NCBI GenBank assembly: GCA_937881155.1
Contig: CALGFI010000092.1
Coordinates: 1 to 8,375 of the forward strand
DNA length: 8,375 nucleotides
DNA from: an uncultured bacterium
Lineage (GTDB): Bacteria > Actinomycetota > UBA4738 > HRBIN12
Reading direction: 5' to 3'
In this document: in pieces, positions 1 through 6,011 of the stretch
Layout of the letters: the number at the start of each line of letters is the position of its first letter
Position numbering within the stretch: the stretch's first letter is position 1
Program-made: the position numbers and the translations under genes
Notes under the pieces: generated by a model
Told to the model about the DNA's origin: nothing
The model's database searches: none
Seen by the model: the letters and a program-made list of their open reading frames with translations, nothing else

Positions 1-47
1 CCGCGCTGCTCGAGATGAAGGAGAGCGCGATCCAGCTGTTCATCTGA
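1..47 (+). CDS. 3' end of an upstream gene (partial)
   Basis: An open frame enters the window and stops at TGA 45-47. The visible C-terminus reads ALLEMKESAIQLFI, a plausible amphipathic helix, and every visible codon ends in G or C, as in the confirmed genes here. It would converge on the M15 peptidase gene with a 27-bp gap. The piece is too short to name. The opposite strand also reads openly from an ATG at 43-41 (MNSWIALSF...) and shares the same wobble positions, so base composition cannot decide. That ATG has no ribosome binding site, which favours the plus-strand reading. Confidence 0.45.
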   Translation, partial: ALLEMKESAIQLFI

Positions 48-74
48 TCGCGTTCGGAGTTCGTCGGCCGAAGG

Positions 75-896
75 TCAGCGACCGAGCAGCGAGAAGTGCA
101 TGTAGTCCTTGCCGCTGCTCCATCGTCCGCCCCACTCCCACCCGATCGCCGCGAACGAACGCACGACGAGGTCGCCGTCGTGGATCATGCCCATCAGGTC
201 GCGTGAACGGTCGACGTACGGCCGCGCGAACCGGTTGCGGACCCATCCGTCCGAGCTGACGTACGGGTTCTGCAGCGGGTTGATGTCGACGGCCAGTCCG
301 TACGAGTGTTGCGAGAACGTCGTCCCCGCACCGGCGGGCGTCACAACGACCCGGCAGTTGAACGACGCAGTGACGCTGCGGCGCGTGTGCGGATCCTCCT
401 CCAGACGAGACTCCTTGAACTCACGCGCCAGGCCCACGCGCTTGAGGGGGAACTCGGCTTCGAAGAGCCGTTCGAACACCGAGAGCACGTCCTTGGCGAC
501 GTTGGCGTTGACGACCATCGGGCCCCGCTTGATCTCGCCGTCGAACCCGACATAGTTGAAGCGAAGAAGGCGGAGTCCGGAGAGCGGTACGGGGCATCCG
601 GGACGCCAGGTCGTCCCACGCATCTCGTTCGCGAGCGAAGGCGGGATTGGCGAGATCCGCCCGGCGAAGCGCGCGCGCTCGGCTTCCGCCGGGGAGGCGG
701 ACGGGCTCGGAGCCGGTGTCTCGTCGACGTCCCCTGCGCCGGCGCTCTGCGTCGCTGTCGGGGAAGGCGGCGACGCTTCGGTCCCAGGACTGCGTCCCGT
801 GGAACCGGTTCGGGTCTCCGGGCCGCGGGAGCACGCCACCGCGACCACGGCGACGAGGAGCAGCAGGAGAACTCGAGCGGTGGGCCTTGGGGGCAT
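75..896 (-). CDS. M15-family (VanY-like) zinc peptidase lipoprotein
   Basis: Likely a D-alanyl-D-alanine carboxypeptidase or related peptidoglycan-trimming enzyme anchored outside the membrane. Counting from the ATG at 896 (273 residues), an Arg-containing n-region and a Leu/Val/Ala core end in AVAC with Cys22, a permissive lipobox. A Pro/Ser/Thr-rich linker follows to about residue 72, then the catalytic domain. The domain has the M15 signature: SQHSYGLAVDINP, with zinc ligands His197 and Asp204, and near the end WEWGGRW followed by DYMHF, with His267 as third ligand. Asp264 stands where many M15 enzymes have Glu (DxxH rather than ExxH), which fits the Peptidase_M15_4 type. An in-frame GTG at 917 would add seven residues; the ATG gives a more typical lipoprotein signal, and neither start has a clear Shine-Dalgarno. 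The gene is divergent from the MarR gene and may share its operator. The fold is clear; the exact substrate is inferred. Confidence 0.85.
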   Translation of the reverse strand: MPPRPTARVLLLLLVAVVAVACSRGPETRTGSTGRSPGTEASPPSPTATQSAGAGDVDETPAPSPSASPAEAERARFAGRISPIPPSLANEMRGTTWRPGCPVPLSGLRLLRFNYVGFDGEIKRGPMVVNANVAKDVLSVFERLFEAEFPLKRVGLAREFKESRLEEDPHTRRSVTASFNCRVVVTPAGAGTTFSQHSYGLAVDINPLQNPYVSSDGWVRNRFARPYVDRSRDLMGMIHDGDLVVRSFAAIGWEWGGRWSSGKDYMHFSLLGR

Positions 897-984
897 CGCC
901 CAGAGTCTGCCATCCACTCTGGGGAGACCGTCCCGATCCGGGGCCGGTTCCGAGCACGCTCCGCGGAAGGGCCTTCGGCGATTC

Positions 985-1012
985 CTACGCGACGCTAATT
1001 AGCGTTGCGTAG
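985..1012. promoter_or_regulatory. 28-bp palindromic operator, probably bound by the MarR regulator
   Basis: The arms CTACGCGACGCTAA and TTAGCGTTGCGTAG form an inverted repeat centred between 998 and 999. Thirteen of 14 base pairs match (mismatch 991/1006), and the inner 14 bp are perfect. Each arm holds a doubled submotif (ACGC-G-ACGC; GCGT-T-GCGT). It lies in the divergent gap between the M15 peptidase gene and the MarR gene and ends inside the presumed -10 box, so binding would block the MarR-MFS promoter. MarR dimers typically bind such palindromes upstream of their own genes; that this MarR binds this site is inferred. Confidence 0.7.
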
Positions 1013-1015
1013 TAT
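1010..1015 (+). promoter_or_regulatory. Candidate -10 box of the MarR-MFS operon (leaderless start)
   Basis: TAGTAT fits the actinobacterial TANNNT -10 pattern and lies nine bases before the GTG at 1025. Transcription would begin at or within a few bases of the start codon, which agrees with the lack of any Shine-Dalgarno there. No recognisable -35 hexamer is present, because that region is occupied by the palindrome. The box overlaps the last bases of the palindrome. Confidence 0.5.
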
Positions 1016-1024
1016 CATGTCACC

Positions 1025-1465
1025 GTGCCTACCGCCACCGACCTCGACATCCCGGCCCTGGCAGCTCGGCTCCGCCTGGGCGTCACCCGGCTGGCCCGAC
1101 GCCTGCGGCAGGAGGCGGGGGCCGGCATTACCCCCTCGATGCTCTCGGCGCTCTCGACGCTGGACCGGCGAGGACCGCTCACGATGCGCGATCTCTGCGC
1201 CGCCGAGAAGGTTCAGCCGCCCACGATGACGCGGATCGTGGCCGCGCTCGTCGAGGCAGGCCTCGCCGCCCGCAATCCCGACCCGAGCGACGGGCGTGTG
1301 GCGTGGGTTCGCCTGACGCCGGCGGGGCGGAAGCTGATCGACCGCGTCCGGCGCCGCAAGGACGAGTACCTCGCGAGGGCGATGCGAGACCTCGAGCCCC
1401 ACGAGCTCGCGGCGCTGGAGGACGCGGCGGCGATCCTCGAGCGGATCACGGGGGGTCAGGTTTGA
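1025..1465 (+). CDS. MarR-family transcriptional regulator
   Basis: A 146-residue winged helix-turn-helix protein of normal MarR length, expected to act as a dimeric, ligand-responsive repressor in the cytoplasm. The N-terminal helix (about 8-30) would form part of the dimer interface. The core includes GITPSMLSALSTLDRRGPLTM (about 34-54) and the recognition helix around VQPPTMTRIVAALVEAGL (63-80). The wing is RNPDPSDGR...VRLTPAG (83-101) with the usual Asp-x-Arg element, and a C-terminal helical dimerisation segment runs to about 142. The start is GTG at 1025, with no ribosome binding site but a -10 box just upstream, so a leaderless mRNA is likely. Its stop overlaps the start of the MFS exporter gene, so the two are co-expressed. 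By analogy with MarR-efflux pairs, it probably represses itself and the transporter until an inducer (drug or metabolite) binds. The ligand is unknown. Confidence 0.93.
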   Translation: MPTATDLDIPALAARLRLGVTRLARRLRQEAGAGITPSMLSALSTLDRRGPLTMRDLCAAEKVQPPTMTRIVAALVEAGLAARNPDPSDGRVAWVRLTPAGRKLIDRVRRRKDEYLARAMRDLEPHELAALEDAAAILERITGGQV

Positions 1466-2796
1466 CCCGCGTCGGCCTGACCGTCCACCGCACGTTCCAC
1501 TCGATGCGGCACTCGCGGAACTTCCGCCTGTTCTCCATCGGGCAGGCGATCTCGGTCACCGGAACGTGGATGCAGATGGTGGCGACCGCGTGGCTCGTTC
1601 TGCAACTCACCGGCAGCGGGGTCGCCCTCGGCGTCGAGACGGCACTGGCCTTCGGACCCATCCTGTTCCTCGGCGCGTGGGGCGGCATGGTCGCCGACCG
1701 ACACGACAAGCGAAGGATCCTCGTCGTCACGCAAACGGCGTTCGGGCTGCTCGCGCTCACTCTCTTCGTGCTCGTTGCGACCGACGTCGTCGAGCTGTGG
1801 CTGGTGTTCGCGGTTGCGCTCGGGCAGGGCATCATCACGTCGATCGACATGCCGACGCGACAGAGCTTCGTCGCCGAGATGGTCGAGCAGCGCGACCTGA
1901 CGAACGCCGTCAGCCTGAACAGCGCGGTCTTTACCGGCACGCGCATCGTGGGACCGGCCCTCGCCGGCGTGCTGATCGCCGGCGTGGGGATGGAGTGGTG
2001 CTTCCTGCTGAACGGCGTGTCGTATCTCGGCGCGATCGGCGCGCTCTCGCTGATGCGCCGCGAAGAGCTCCGCCCTCAGCGTGCGCCGCGTGCCGCGCGC
2101 GCCATACGCGACGGACTGCGCTACGTGTGGCAAACGCGCGAGCTGCGACGGCCGCTCGTCCTCATGTCGGTCCTCTATCTCTTCTCGTTCAACTTCTCGG
2201 TCCTGTTCCCGCTGTTCGCTGAGCGCTCGCTCGGCGGCGACGCCGGAACGCTGGGCGCGCTGTTCTCGTTGATGGGCGTCGGATCGTTCGTGGCCGCACT
2301 CGTGCTCGCCGGACGCGCGAACGCCAACGAGCGCAGGTTGGCCGTCGCCGCGTCGGCCGTCGGTCTGATCACCCTGGTGGTCGCGTTCGCGCCCACCGCG
2401 CAGTCGGCGTTCGTGGCGATGGTCGCCCTCGGCGCAGCGGCGATCGTGTTCCTGATCACGGCCAACTCGACGCTCCAGCTCACCGCGCCACCCGAGATGC
2501 GCGGGCGCGTGATGGCGCTCTACGGCATCGTCTTCCTCGGCTCCACGCCGATCGGCGGTCCCATCGCCGGGTGGGTCGGTGAGCATCTCGGGCCGCGCGC
2601 TGGTCTCGCCGGCGGCGGCCTCATCGCGGTCGTCACTGGCGCCCTCGGGTTGTGGCTCATCTCACGGCGCGACCGCGGTGCGTCACGGGCAGCGGAGCAG
2701 ATCGATCAGCCGAGCTCGCGGTCGATCCGCCAGCCAGCGTCCGTCGCTCCGCGCGATACCTCGACGACCGTGCCGTCGGCAAGCGCCAGCCGGTAG
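1462..2796 (+). CDS. MFS transporter, MFS_3/EntS-like exporter
   Basis: Predicted 12-helix inner-membrane drug/proton antiporter-type exporter, 444 residues. I chose TTG at 1462, which overlaps the MarR stop (TTGA) and so implies translational coupling; an ATG at 1504 is the alternative. Upstream in-frame codons would run through the MarR gene and give an Arg/Gly/Pro-rich, non-MFS leader. The body opens with FRLFSIGQAISVTGTWMQ and WLVLQLTGSG, hallmarks of the MFS_3 (EntS/DHA3-like) family. The motif A loop is GGMVADRHDKRR at 74-85, and ITSIDMPTRQSFVAEMV and TGTRIVGPALAGVLI are typical of the first half. PPEMRGRVMALYGIVFLGSTPIGG marks the second half. After the last helix (ISRRDRG), a polar Ser/Arg/Pro tail of about 39 residues is encoded largely in DNA overlapping the facing MFS gene. 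Substrate unknown; the MarR partner suggests efflux of a toxic compound. Confidence 0.9.
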   Translation: MTRVGLTVHRTFHSMRHSRNFRLFSIGQAISVTGTWMQMVATAWLVLQLTGSGVALGVETALAFGPILFLGAWGGMVADRHDKRRILVVTQTAFGLLALTLFVLVATDVVELWLVFAVALGQGIITSIDMPTRQSFVAEMVEQRDLTNAVSLNSAVFTGTRIVGPALAGVLIAGVGMEWCFLLNGVSYLGAIGALSLMRREELRPQRAPRAARAIRDGLRYVWQTRELRRPLVLMSVLYLFSFNFSVLFPLFAERSLGGDAGTLGALFSLMGVGSFVAALVLAGRANANERRLAVAASAVGLITLVVAFAPTAQSAFVAMVALGAAAIVFLITANSTLQLTAPPEMRGRVMALYGIVFLGSTPIGGPIAGWVGEHLGPRAGLAGGGLIAVVTGALGLWLISRRDRGASRAAEQIDQPSSRSIRQPASVAPRDTSTTVPSASASR

Positions 2797-4172
2797 CGCA
2801 TCCGCCGCTCGCCGTCTCGCTCGTCGAGCCACCGGCGTTCGACCGTTACCGGCTCCTCGGCGCCACCCCATTCGACGGCGCGCGGCTCCTCTTCCGCGCG
2901 GCCGCCCTCGTAGAAACGGATCCTGAGCTCGGGGACGCGTCCGATCCACAGCGGCAGTACGGGGGACCACAGGATGAACACGATGCCGACGAGCGCGACC
3001 GTCCACGCCTCGCCGAGCGCCGGTAGCAGCGGGATCGCCAGGAACGCGGCGACGACGCGCGATACGTTGTACGCGACGTCGTACACGGCGAACACGCGCC
3101 CGCGGTAGCCGTCGGGGAGTGCCTCCTGCACGAGCGTATCCACGGGGATCTTCTTCCACGCGAACGTCACGCCGACCGCTGCGCTCGCGAGCAGCACGCT
3201 CCACTCGTTGATCGACGTCGAGACGGCGAGGAGCGACACGCCGCCGAGGAGGAACGCGATGGCGACGATGCGCTCCTTCGTGAAGCGCTCCTCGAGCTTC
3301 CCGACCGTGATGATGCCGATCAGCACGCCGACGCCTCCGGCGCCGACGAGGTTGGAAAAGGACGCCACGCCCTGTTCGAACCGGTCGCGGAAGACGAACA
3401 GCGACAGCACCAGCACAAGGCCTTGGCCCATCTGGTCGAGCGTGATCGACGTGATCGGCCCCAGCGCCCTCGGCGTGCGCGCCAGCCGGCCGATCCCGTC
3501 GCCGAACTCACGCACGACCCGGCGGAGCTCGTCGGGCACCGCCGCCTCCGGTAGCACGTGCGGGAGGAGCGGCGTCGAGATCCGCGTGGCGATCACCGAT
3601 GCGACGATCCATTCCGCTCCGGCGAGCGCGATCGCGACGCCCTTGCCGATGGCGCCCTCGCCGAGGAGGTCGACGACCCATCCGCCGGCGAACACTCCCG
3701 CGAGGAGTGCGACGGTTCCCCCCACGATCGAGATCGAGTTCGCGATGAGCAGATCCTCCGTCGGCACCACCCGAGGAATGACCGCCACAGCGGTGGCGAG
3801 GTAGAAGCGGTTCACCGAAAGCACCCACAAGACGCCGAGATAGAACGGGAGCGCCGCCGTCTCCGGGTTGAACATCGCGAGCCACACGAGCGCGGTTCGG
3901 AGGAGCGGCGCCACGACGAGGATGCGCCGTCTCGACCACCGATCGATGAACACACCTGTGAACGGCCCCACCACGGAGAAGGGCAGCAAGATGACGAGCG
4001 TCGCGATGGCGAACCCGACGGTGGTGCTCTGATCCTCCGGCGAGAAGACGACCGATGCGATGAGCGCGGCCTGAAACAGGCCGTCGGCCGACTGCGAAAC
4101 CAGACGGATCGCGAACAGCCGCCGGAAGTCGGCGCTCTGGAGCGCGTCGCGGGCACGTGCGATCGTGCCCAT
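2706..4172 (-). CDS. MFS transporter with soluble C-terminal tail domain
   Basis: A 488-residue protein: an MFS membrane domain (about 1-412) followed by a charged soluble domain (about 413-488). The N-terminus, SADFRRLFAIRLVSQSADGLFQAAL, is typical of MFS_1/MFS_3 proteins. Motif A is degenerate: GVFIDRWSRRR at 73-83 (usual GxxxDRxGRR). LPDGYRGRVFAVYDVAYN (352-369) is the equivalent second-half loop. The tail, from RIRFYEGGRAEEE to WRIDREL, alternates charged and hydrophobic residues like a small beta-sheet domain. From memory it resembles actinobacterial DUF6504-type sequences (conserved Trp residues, then LADGTVVEVSR and a final W), but this is unverified. ATG at 4172 was chosen; GTG at 4175 immediately before it is equally possible, and no Shine-Dalgarno is visible. 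It begins 22 bases after the ino1 stop, so it is probably transcribed with padR and ino1. Its last 30 codons overlap the facing exporter gene. Substrate unknown. Confidence 0.87.
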   Translation of the reverse strand: MGTIARARDALQSADFRRLFAIRLVSQSADGLFQAALIASVVFSPEDQSTTVGFAIATLVILLPFSVVGPFTGVFIDRWSRRRILVVAPLLRTALVWLAMFNPETAALPFYLGVLWVLSVNRFYLATAVAVIPRVVPTEDLLIANSISIVGGTVALLAGVFAGGWVVDLLGEGAIGKGVAIALAGAEWIVASVIATRISTPLLPHVLPEAAVPDELRRVVREFGDGIGRLARTPRALGPITSITLDQMGQGLVLVLSLFVFRDRFEQGVASFSNLVGAGGVGVLIGIITVGKLEERFTKERIVAIAFLLGGVSLLAVSTSINEWSVLLASAAVGVTFAWKKIPVDTLVQEALPDGYRGRVFAVYDVAYNVSRVVAAFLAIPLLPALGEAWTVALVGIVFILWSPVLPLWIGRVPELRIRFYEGGRAEEEPRAVEWGGAEEPVTVERRWLDERDGERRMRYRLALADGTVVEVSRGATDAGWRIDRELG

Positions 4173-4194
4173 CACGGGAGTGCCGGCTGAGGCG

Positions 4195-5322
4195 CTACGC
4201 TTCGACGGTCTCGCTGTCGAAGAACGCCGTCCAGTCGGCCGACGCGCTCTGGCCGTTCCCCAGGATGAACTCCTCGACCATCTCCCGCGCCGCGTCGTCG
4301 CTGAACTGGACCGGCGGCGACTTCATGAAGTACGCGCTGGGCCCGATCAGCGGACCGGCGACGCCACGATCGAGCGCGAGCTTCGCGCAGCGGACGGCGT
4401 CGATCACGATGCCGGCGGAGTTGGGGCTGTCCCACACCTCGAGCTTGAGCTCGATGTTCAGCGGCACGTCGCCGAACGCCTGGCCCTCCAGACGGATCTG
4501 CGCCCACTTTCTGTCCTCGAGCCACGGCACGTGGTCCGACGGGCCGATGTGGATGTCGTGCTTGTCGAGCTGCTTGCGCATCTGCGACTGCACCGACTGC
4601 GTCTTCGACAGCTTCTTCGATACCAGCCGTTCGCGCTCGAGCATGTTCATGAAGTCCATGTTGCCGCCGAAGTTGAGCTGGTAGGTCCGGTTCAGCTTCA
4701 CGCCGCGGTCCTCGAACAGCTTGGTCAGGACGCGGTGGACGATCGTCGCGCCGACCTGGCTCTTGATGTCGTCGCCGACGATGGGAACGCCTGCGGTCAC
4801 GAACCGCTGCGCCCATGTTCGGTCGGATGCGATGAACACGGGAAGGCAGTTCACGAAGGCGACGCCTGCATCGAGCGCGGCCTGCGCGTAGTGCTTGGCC
4901 GCCTCCTCGGAGCCGACCGGCAGGTAGCACACGACGACGTCGGCCTCGGCGCGGCGGAGCGCGTTCGCGATGTCGACCGGAGCGGCGTCGGACTCCTCGA
5001 TCGTCTCGCGGTAGTAGCGGCCGAGCCCGTCGAGCGTTGGCCCGCGCTGAACGGTCACGCCCGTGGGCGGGACGTCGGCGAAGCGGATCGTGTTGTTCGG
5101 TTCGGAGTAGATCGCCTCGGAGACGTCGCGGCCGACCTTCTTCCCGTCCACGTCGAACGCCGCGACGACCTCCACGCCACCGACGTGGTATCCGCCGAGG
5201 TCCACGTGCATCAGGCCGGGGACCGTGGAGTCGGGCTCGGCGTCCTTGTAATAGTGGATTCCCTGGACGAGCGACGAGGCGCAGTTGCCCACGCCGACGA
5301 TGGCCAGCCTGACCGTGCTCAT
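4195..5322 (-). CDS. ino1: Inositol-1-phosphate (myo-inositol-3-phosphate) synthase
   Basis: Converts D-glucose 6-phosphate to 1D-myo-inositol 3-phosphate with bound NAD, the committed step to inositol, phosphatidylinositol and mycothiol in Actinobacteria; cytosolic. The 375-residue length matches the short actinobacterial type (the M. tuberculosis enzyme has about 367). The N-terminal Rossmann motif is IVGVGNCASS (8-17). Family-defining segments follow: DDIKSQVGATIVHR (184-197), LNFGGNMDF (216-224), IGPSDHVPWLEDRKWAQI (259-276), GDVPLNIELKLEVWDSPNSAG (284-304) and the active-site region to about 320. ATG at 5322 shares ATGA with the PadR stop and is preceded by AGGAG eight bases upstream. 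In M. tuberculosis, ino1 (Rv0046c) also follows a PadR-like gene (Rv0047c) on the same strand, so the pairing is conserved and PadR is the likely regulator. The downstream MFS gene begins about 20 bases after the stop. All key motifs look intact. Confidence 0.96.
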   Translation of the reverse strand: MSTVRLAIVGVGNCASSLVQGIHYYKDAEPDSTVPGLMHVDLGGYHVGGVEVVAAFDVDGKKVGRDVSEAIYSEPNNTIRFADVPPTGVTVQRGPTLDGLGRYYRETIEESDAAPVDIANALRRAEADVVVCYLPVGSEEAAKHYAQAALDAGVAFVNCLPVFIASDRTWAQRFVTAGVPIVGDDIKSQVGATIVHRVLTKLFEDRGVKLNRTYQLNFGGNMDFMNMLERERLVSKKLSKTQSVQSQMRKQLDKHDIHIGPSDHVPWLEDRKWAQIRLEGQAFGDVPLNIELKLEVWDSPNSAGIVIDAVRCAKLALDRGVAGPLIGPSAYFMKSPPVQFSDDAAREMVEEFILGNGQSASADWTAFFDSETVEA

Positions 5323-5897
5323 GTCGTGCGCTCCTTCCGTCGAGCCGTGCGGGTGGAACGGCGCTTCGTTCGCCCCGTGGTCGCTTCGGTCGCTCGGCGT
5401 TCGGCCGCGATGAGACCGTTCAGCCAGGCGATGTCCTGTTCGGTCGTCTCGCGCCCGTGCTGCACGAGCGACAGGGTGTACGTGTCGCGCTGCGTCGGGA
5501 GCGACGCCGTGATCGCGTCGAGGCGCTCCTCGAGGAACGCGCGGCGGCGTTCGAGCAGCCGGATGCGGGAGTCCGGAGCGAGGTACTTGAAGAAAGCGAG
5601 GCGTACCCGGAACCGGTTGTCCTCTCCGGTCGCATCCGAACCGGCCTCCTCGAGGAGCCGGCGGAACATCGTCTCGCCCAGCTGGGTGATGCGGTAGACG
5701 TTCTTCCGGCGCCCGACCTCCTGGACGTCGAAGACCTGCTCGACGGCGCCCTGGCGCTCGAGGCGCTTGAGCGAGGGGTACAGCGAGCCGTACGAGACAC
5801 GCCAGAAGCCCCCGAGCGTGTCGGTGAGGCGTTTCGAGAGCTGGTAGCCGTGCATCGATCGCTCCTTGAGGAGTCCTAGGATCGCCAGCTCCAGCAC
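5319..5897 (-). CDS. PadR-family transcriptional regulator
   Basis: A 192-residue PadR protein of the longer subfamily. The N-terminal winged helix starts at residue 1: LELAILGLLKERSMHGYQLSKRL (2-24), recognition region SYGSLYPSLKRLERQGAVE (35-53), wing GRRKNVYRITQLGE (62-75). A helical, charged C-terminal half (about 95-170) with RIRLLERRRAFLEERL would form the dimerisation coiled coil. An unusual Lys/Arg/Thr-rich tail (about 174-190, TGRTKRRSTRTARRKER) ends the protein and may add nonspecific DNA contact. The start is GTG at 5897 with AGGAGGT eight bases upstream. The gene overlaps ino1 by four bases and heads the operon. The promoter just upstream carries TATATCGG repeats, so autorepression and control of ino1 are likely. 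The same PadR-ino1 pairing exists in mycobacteria. The ligand is unknown; an inositol- or redox-linked signal is only a guess. Confidence 0.93.
   Translation of the reverse strand: MLELAILGLLKERSMHGYQLSKRLTDTLGGFWRVSYGSLYPSLKRLERQGAVEQVFDVQEVGRRKNVYRITQLGETMFRRLLEEAGSDATGEDNRFRVRLAFFKYLAPDSRIRLLERRRAFLEERLDAITASLPTQRDTYTLSLVQHGRETTEQDIAWLNGLIAAERRATEATTGRTKRRSTRTARRKERTT
5331..5335 (-). promoter_or_regulatory. Shine-Dalgarno of ino1, inside the PadR gene
   Basis: AGGAG on the minus strand lies eight bases before the ino1 ATG (5322), within the last codons of the PadR gene. Together with the 4-base ATGA overlap it sets the ino1 start and implies translational coupling. Confidence 0.8.
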
Positions 5898-5905
5898 GTC
5901 GAATG

Positions 5906-5912
5906 ACCTCCT
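5906..5912 (-). promoter_or_regulatory. Shine-Dalgarno of the PadR gene
   Basis: AGGAGGT, a full anti-SD match on the minus strand, lies eight bases before the GTG at 5897. It is the strongest ribosome binding site in the window and fixes this start. Confidence 0.85.
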
Positions 5913-5946
5913 GCCGACGGCGGGATTCGACGCCGTCGTTGCGATT

Positions 5947-5979
5947 CGATATATCGGTTCTCTATATCGGTCCGATATA
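5947..5979. promoter_or_regulatory. TATATCGG operator cluster upstream of padR-ino1
   Basis: Two symmetrical sites sit in an A+T-rich island. The perfect 10-bp palindrome CGATATATCG spans 5947-5956. The perfect inverted repeat TATATCGG-T-CCGATATA spans 5963-5979. Read as half-sites there are three TATATCGG copies: direct at 5950-5957 and 5963-5970 (13 bp apart) and inverted at 5972-5979. The second repeat runs into the presumed -10 box and covers the expected transcription start, so a bound repressor would block initiation. PadR dimers bind inverted repeats at their own promoters; assignment to this PadR is inferred from position. Confidence 0.7.
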
Positions 5980-6006
5980 TCTACCCTTGATCCGCAGGGT
6001 CGTCAA
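5978..6006 (-). promoter_or_regulatory. Promoter of the padR-ino1-MFS operon
   Basis: On the minus strand TTGACG (6006-6001) matches five of six -35 consensus bases. After a 17-base spacer comes TAGATA (5983-5978), a weak -10. Transcription would start near 5971, giving a leader of roughly 70 bases that contains the Shine-Dalgarno. The -35 box starts only six bases after the stop codon of the upstream MFS gene. Confidence 0.55.
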
Positions 6007-6011
6007 ACTCG

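Noticed and set aside
306..998. 230-codon plus-strand frame opposite the M15 peptidase
   Set aside because: No domain, Arg/Gly-rich, and antisense to a protein with intact zinc-binding motifs and a lipoprotein signal.
1303..1461. N-terminal extension of the first MFS protein back to 1303
   Set aside because: These codons lie inside the MarR gene in another frame and give an Arg/Gly/Pro-rich leader; the TTG at 1462 coupled to the MarR stop is the better start.
1456..2586. 376-codon minus-strand frame opposite the first MFS gene
   Set aside because: A Glu/Arg/His/Asp-rich, low-complexity product with no recognisable fold; it is the antisense of well-conserved MFS sequence.
4165..5697. 510-codon open frame on the plus strand, antisense to ino1 and padR
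   Set aside because: Its product is Arg/Asp/Val/His-rich with no domain, and it mirrors two unmistakable genes. Long antisense frames are expected at this G+C content.
5898..6011. Possible riboswitch or small RNA in the padR leader
   Set aside because: The gap is explained by the promoter, operator repeats and Shine-Dalgarno; the roughly 70-base leader shows no conserved aptamer-like structure that I can recognise.
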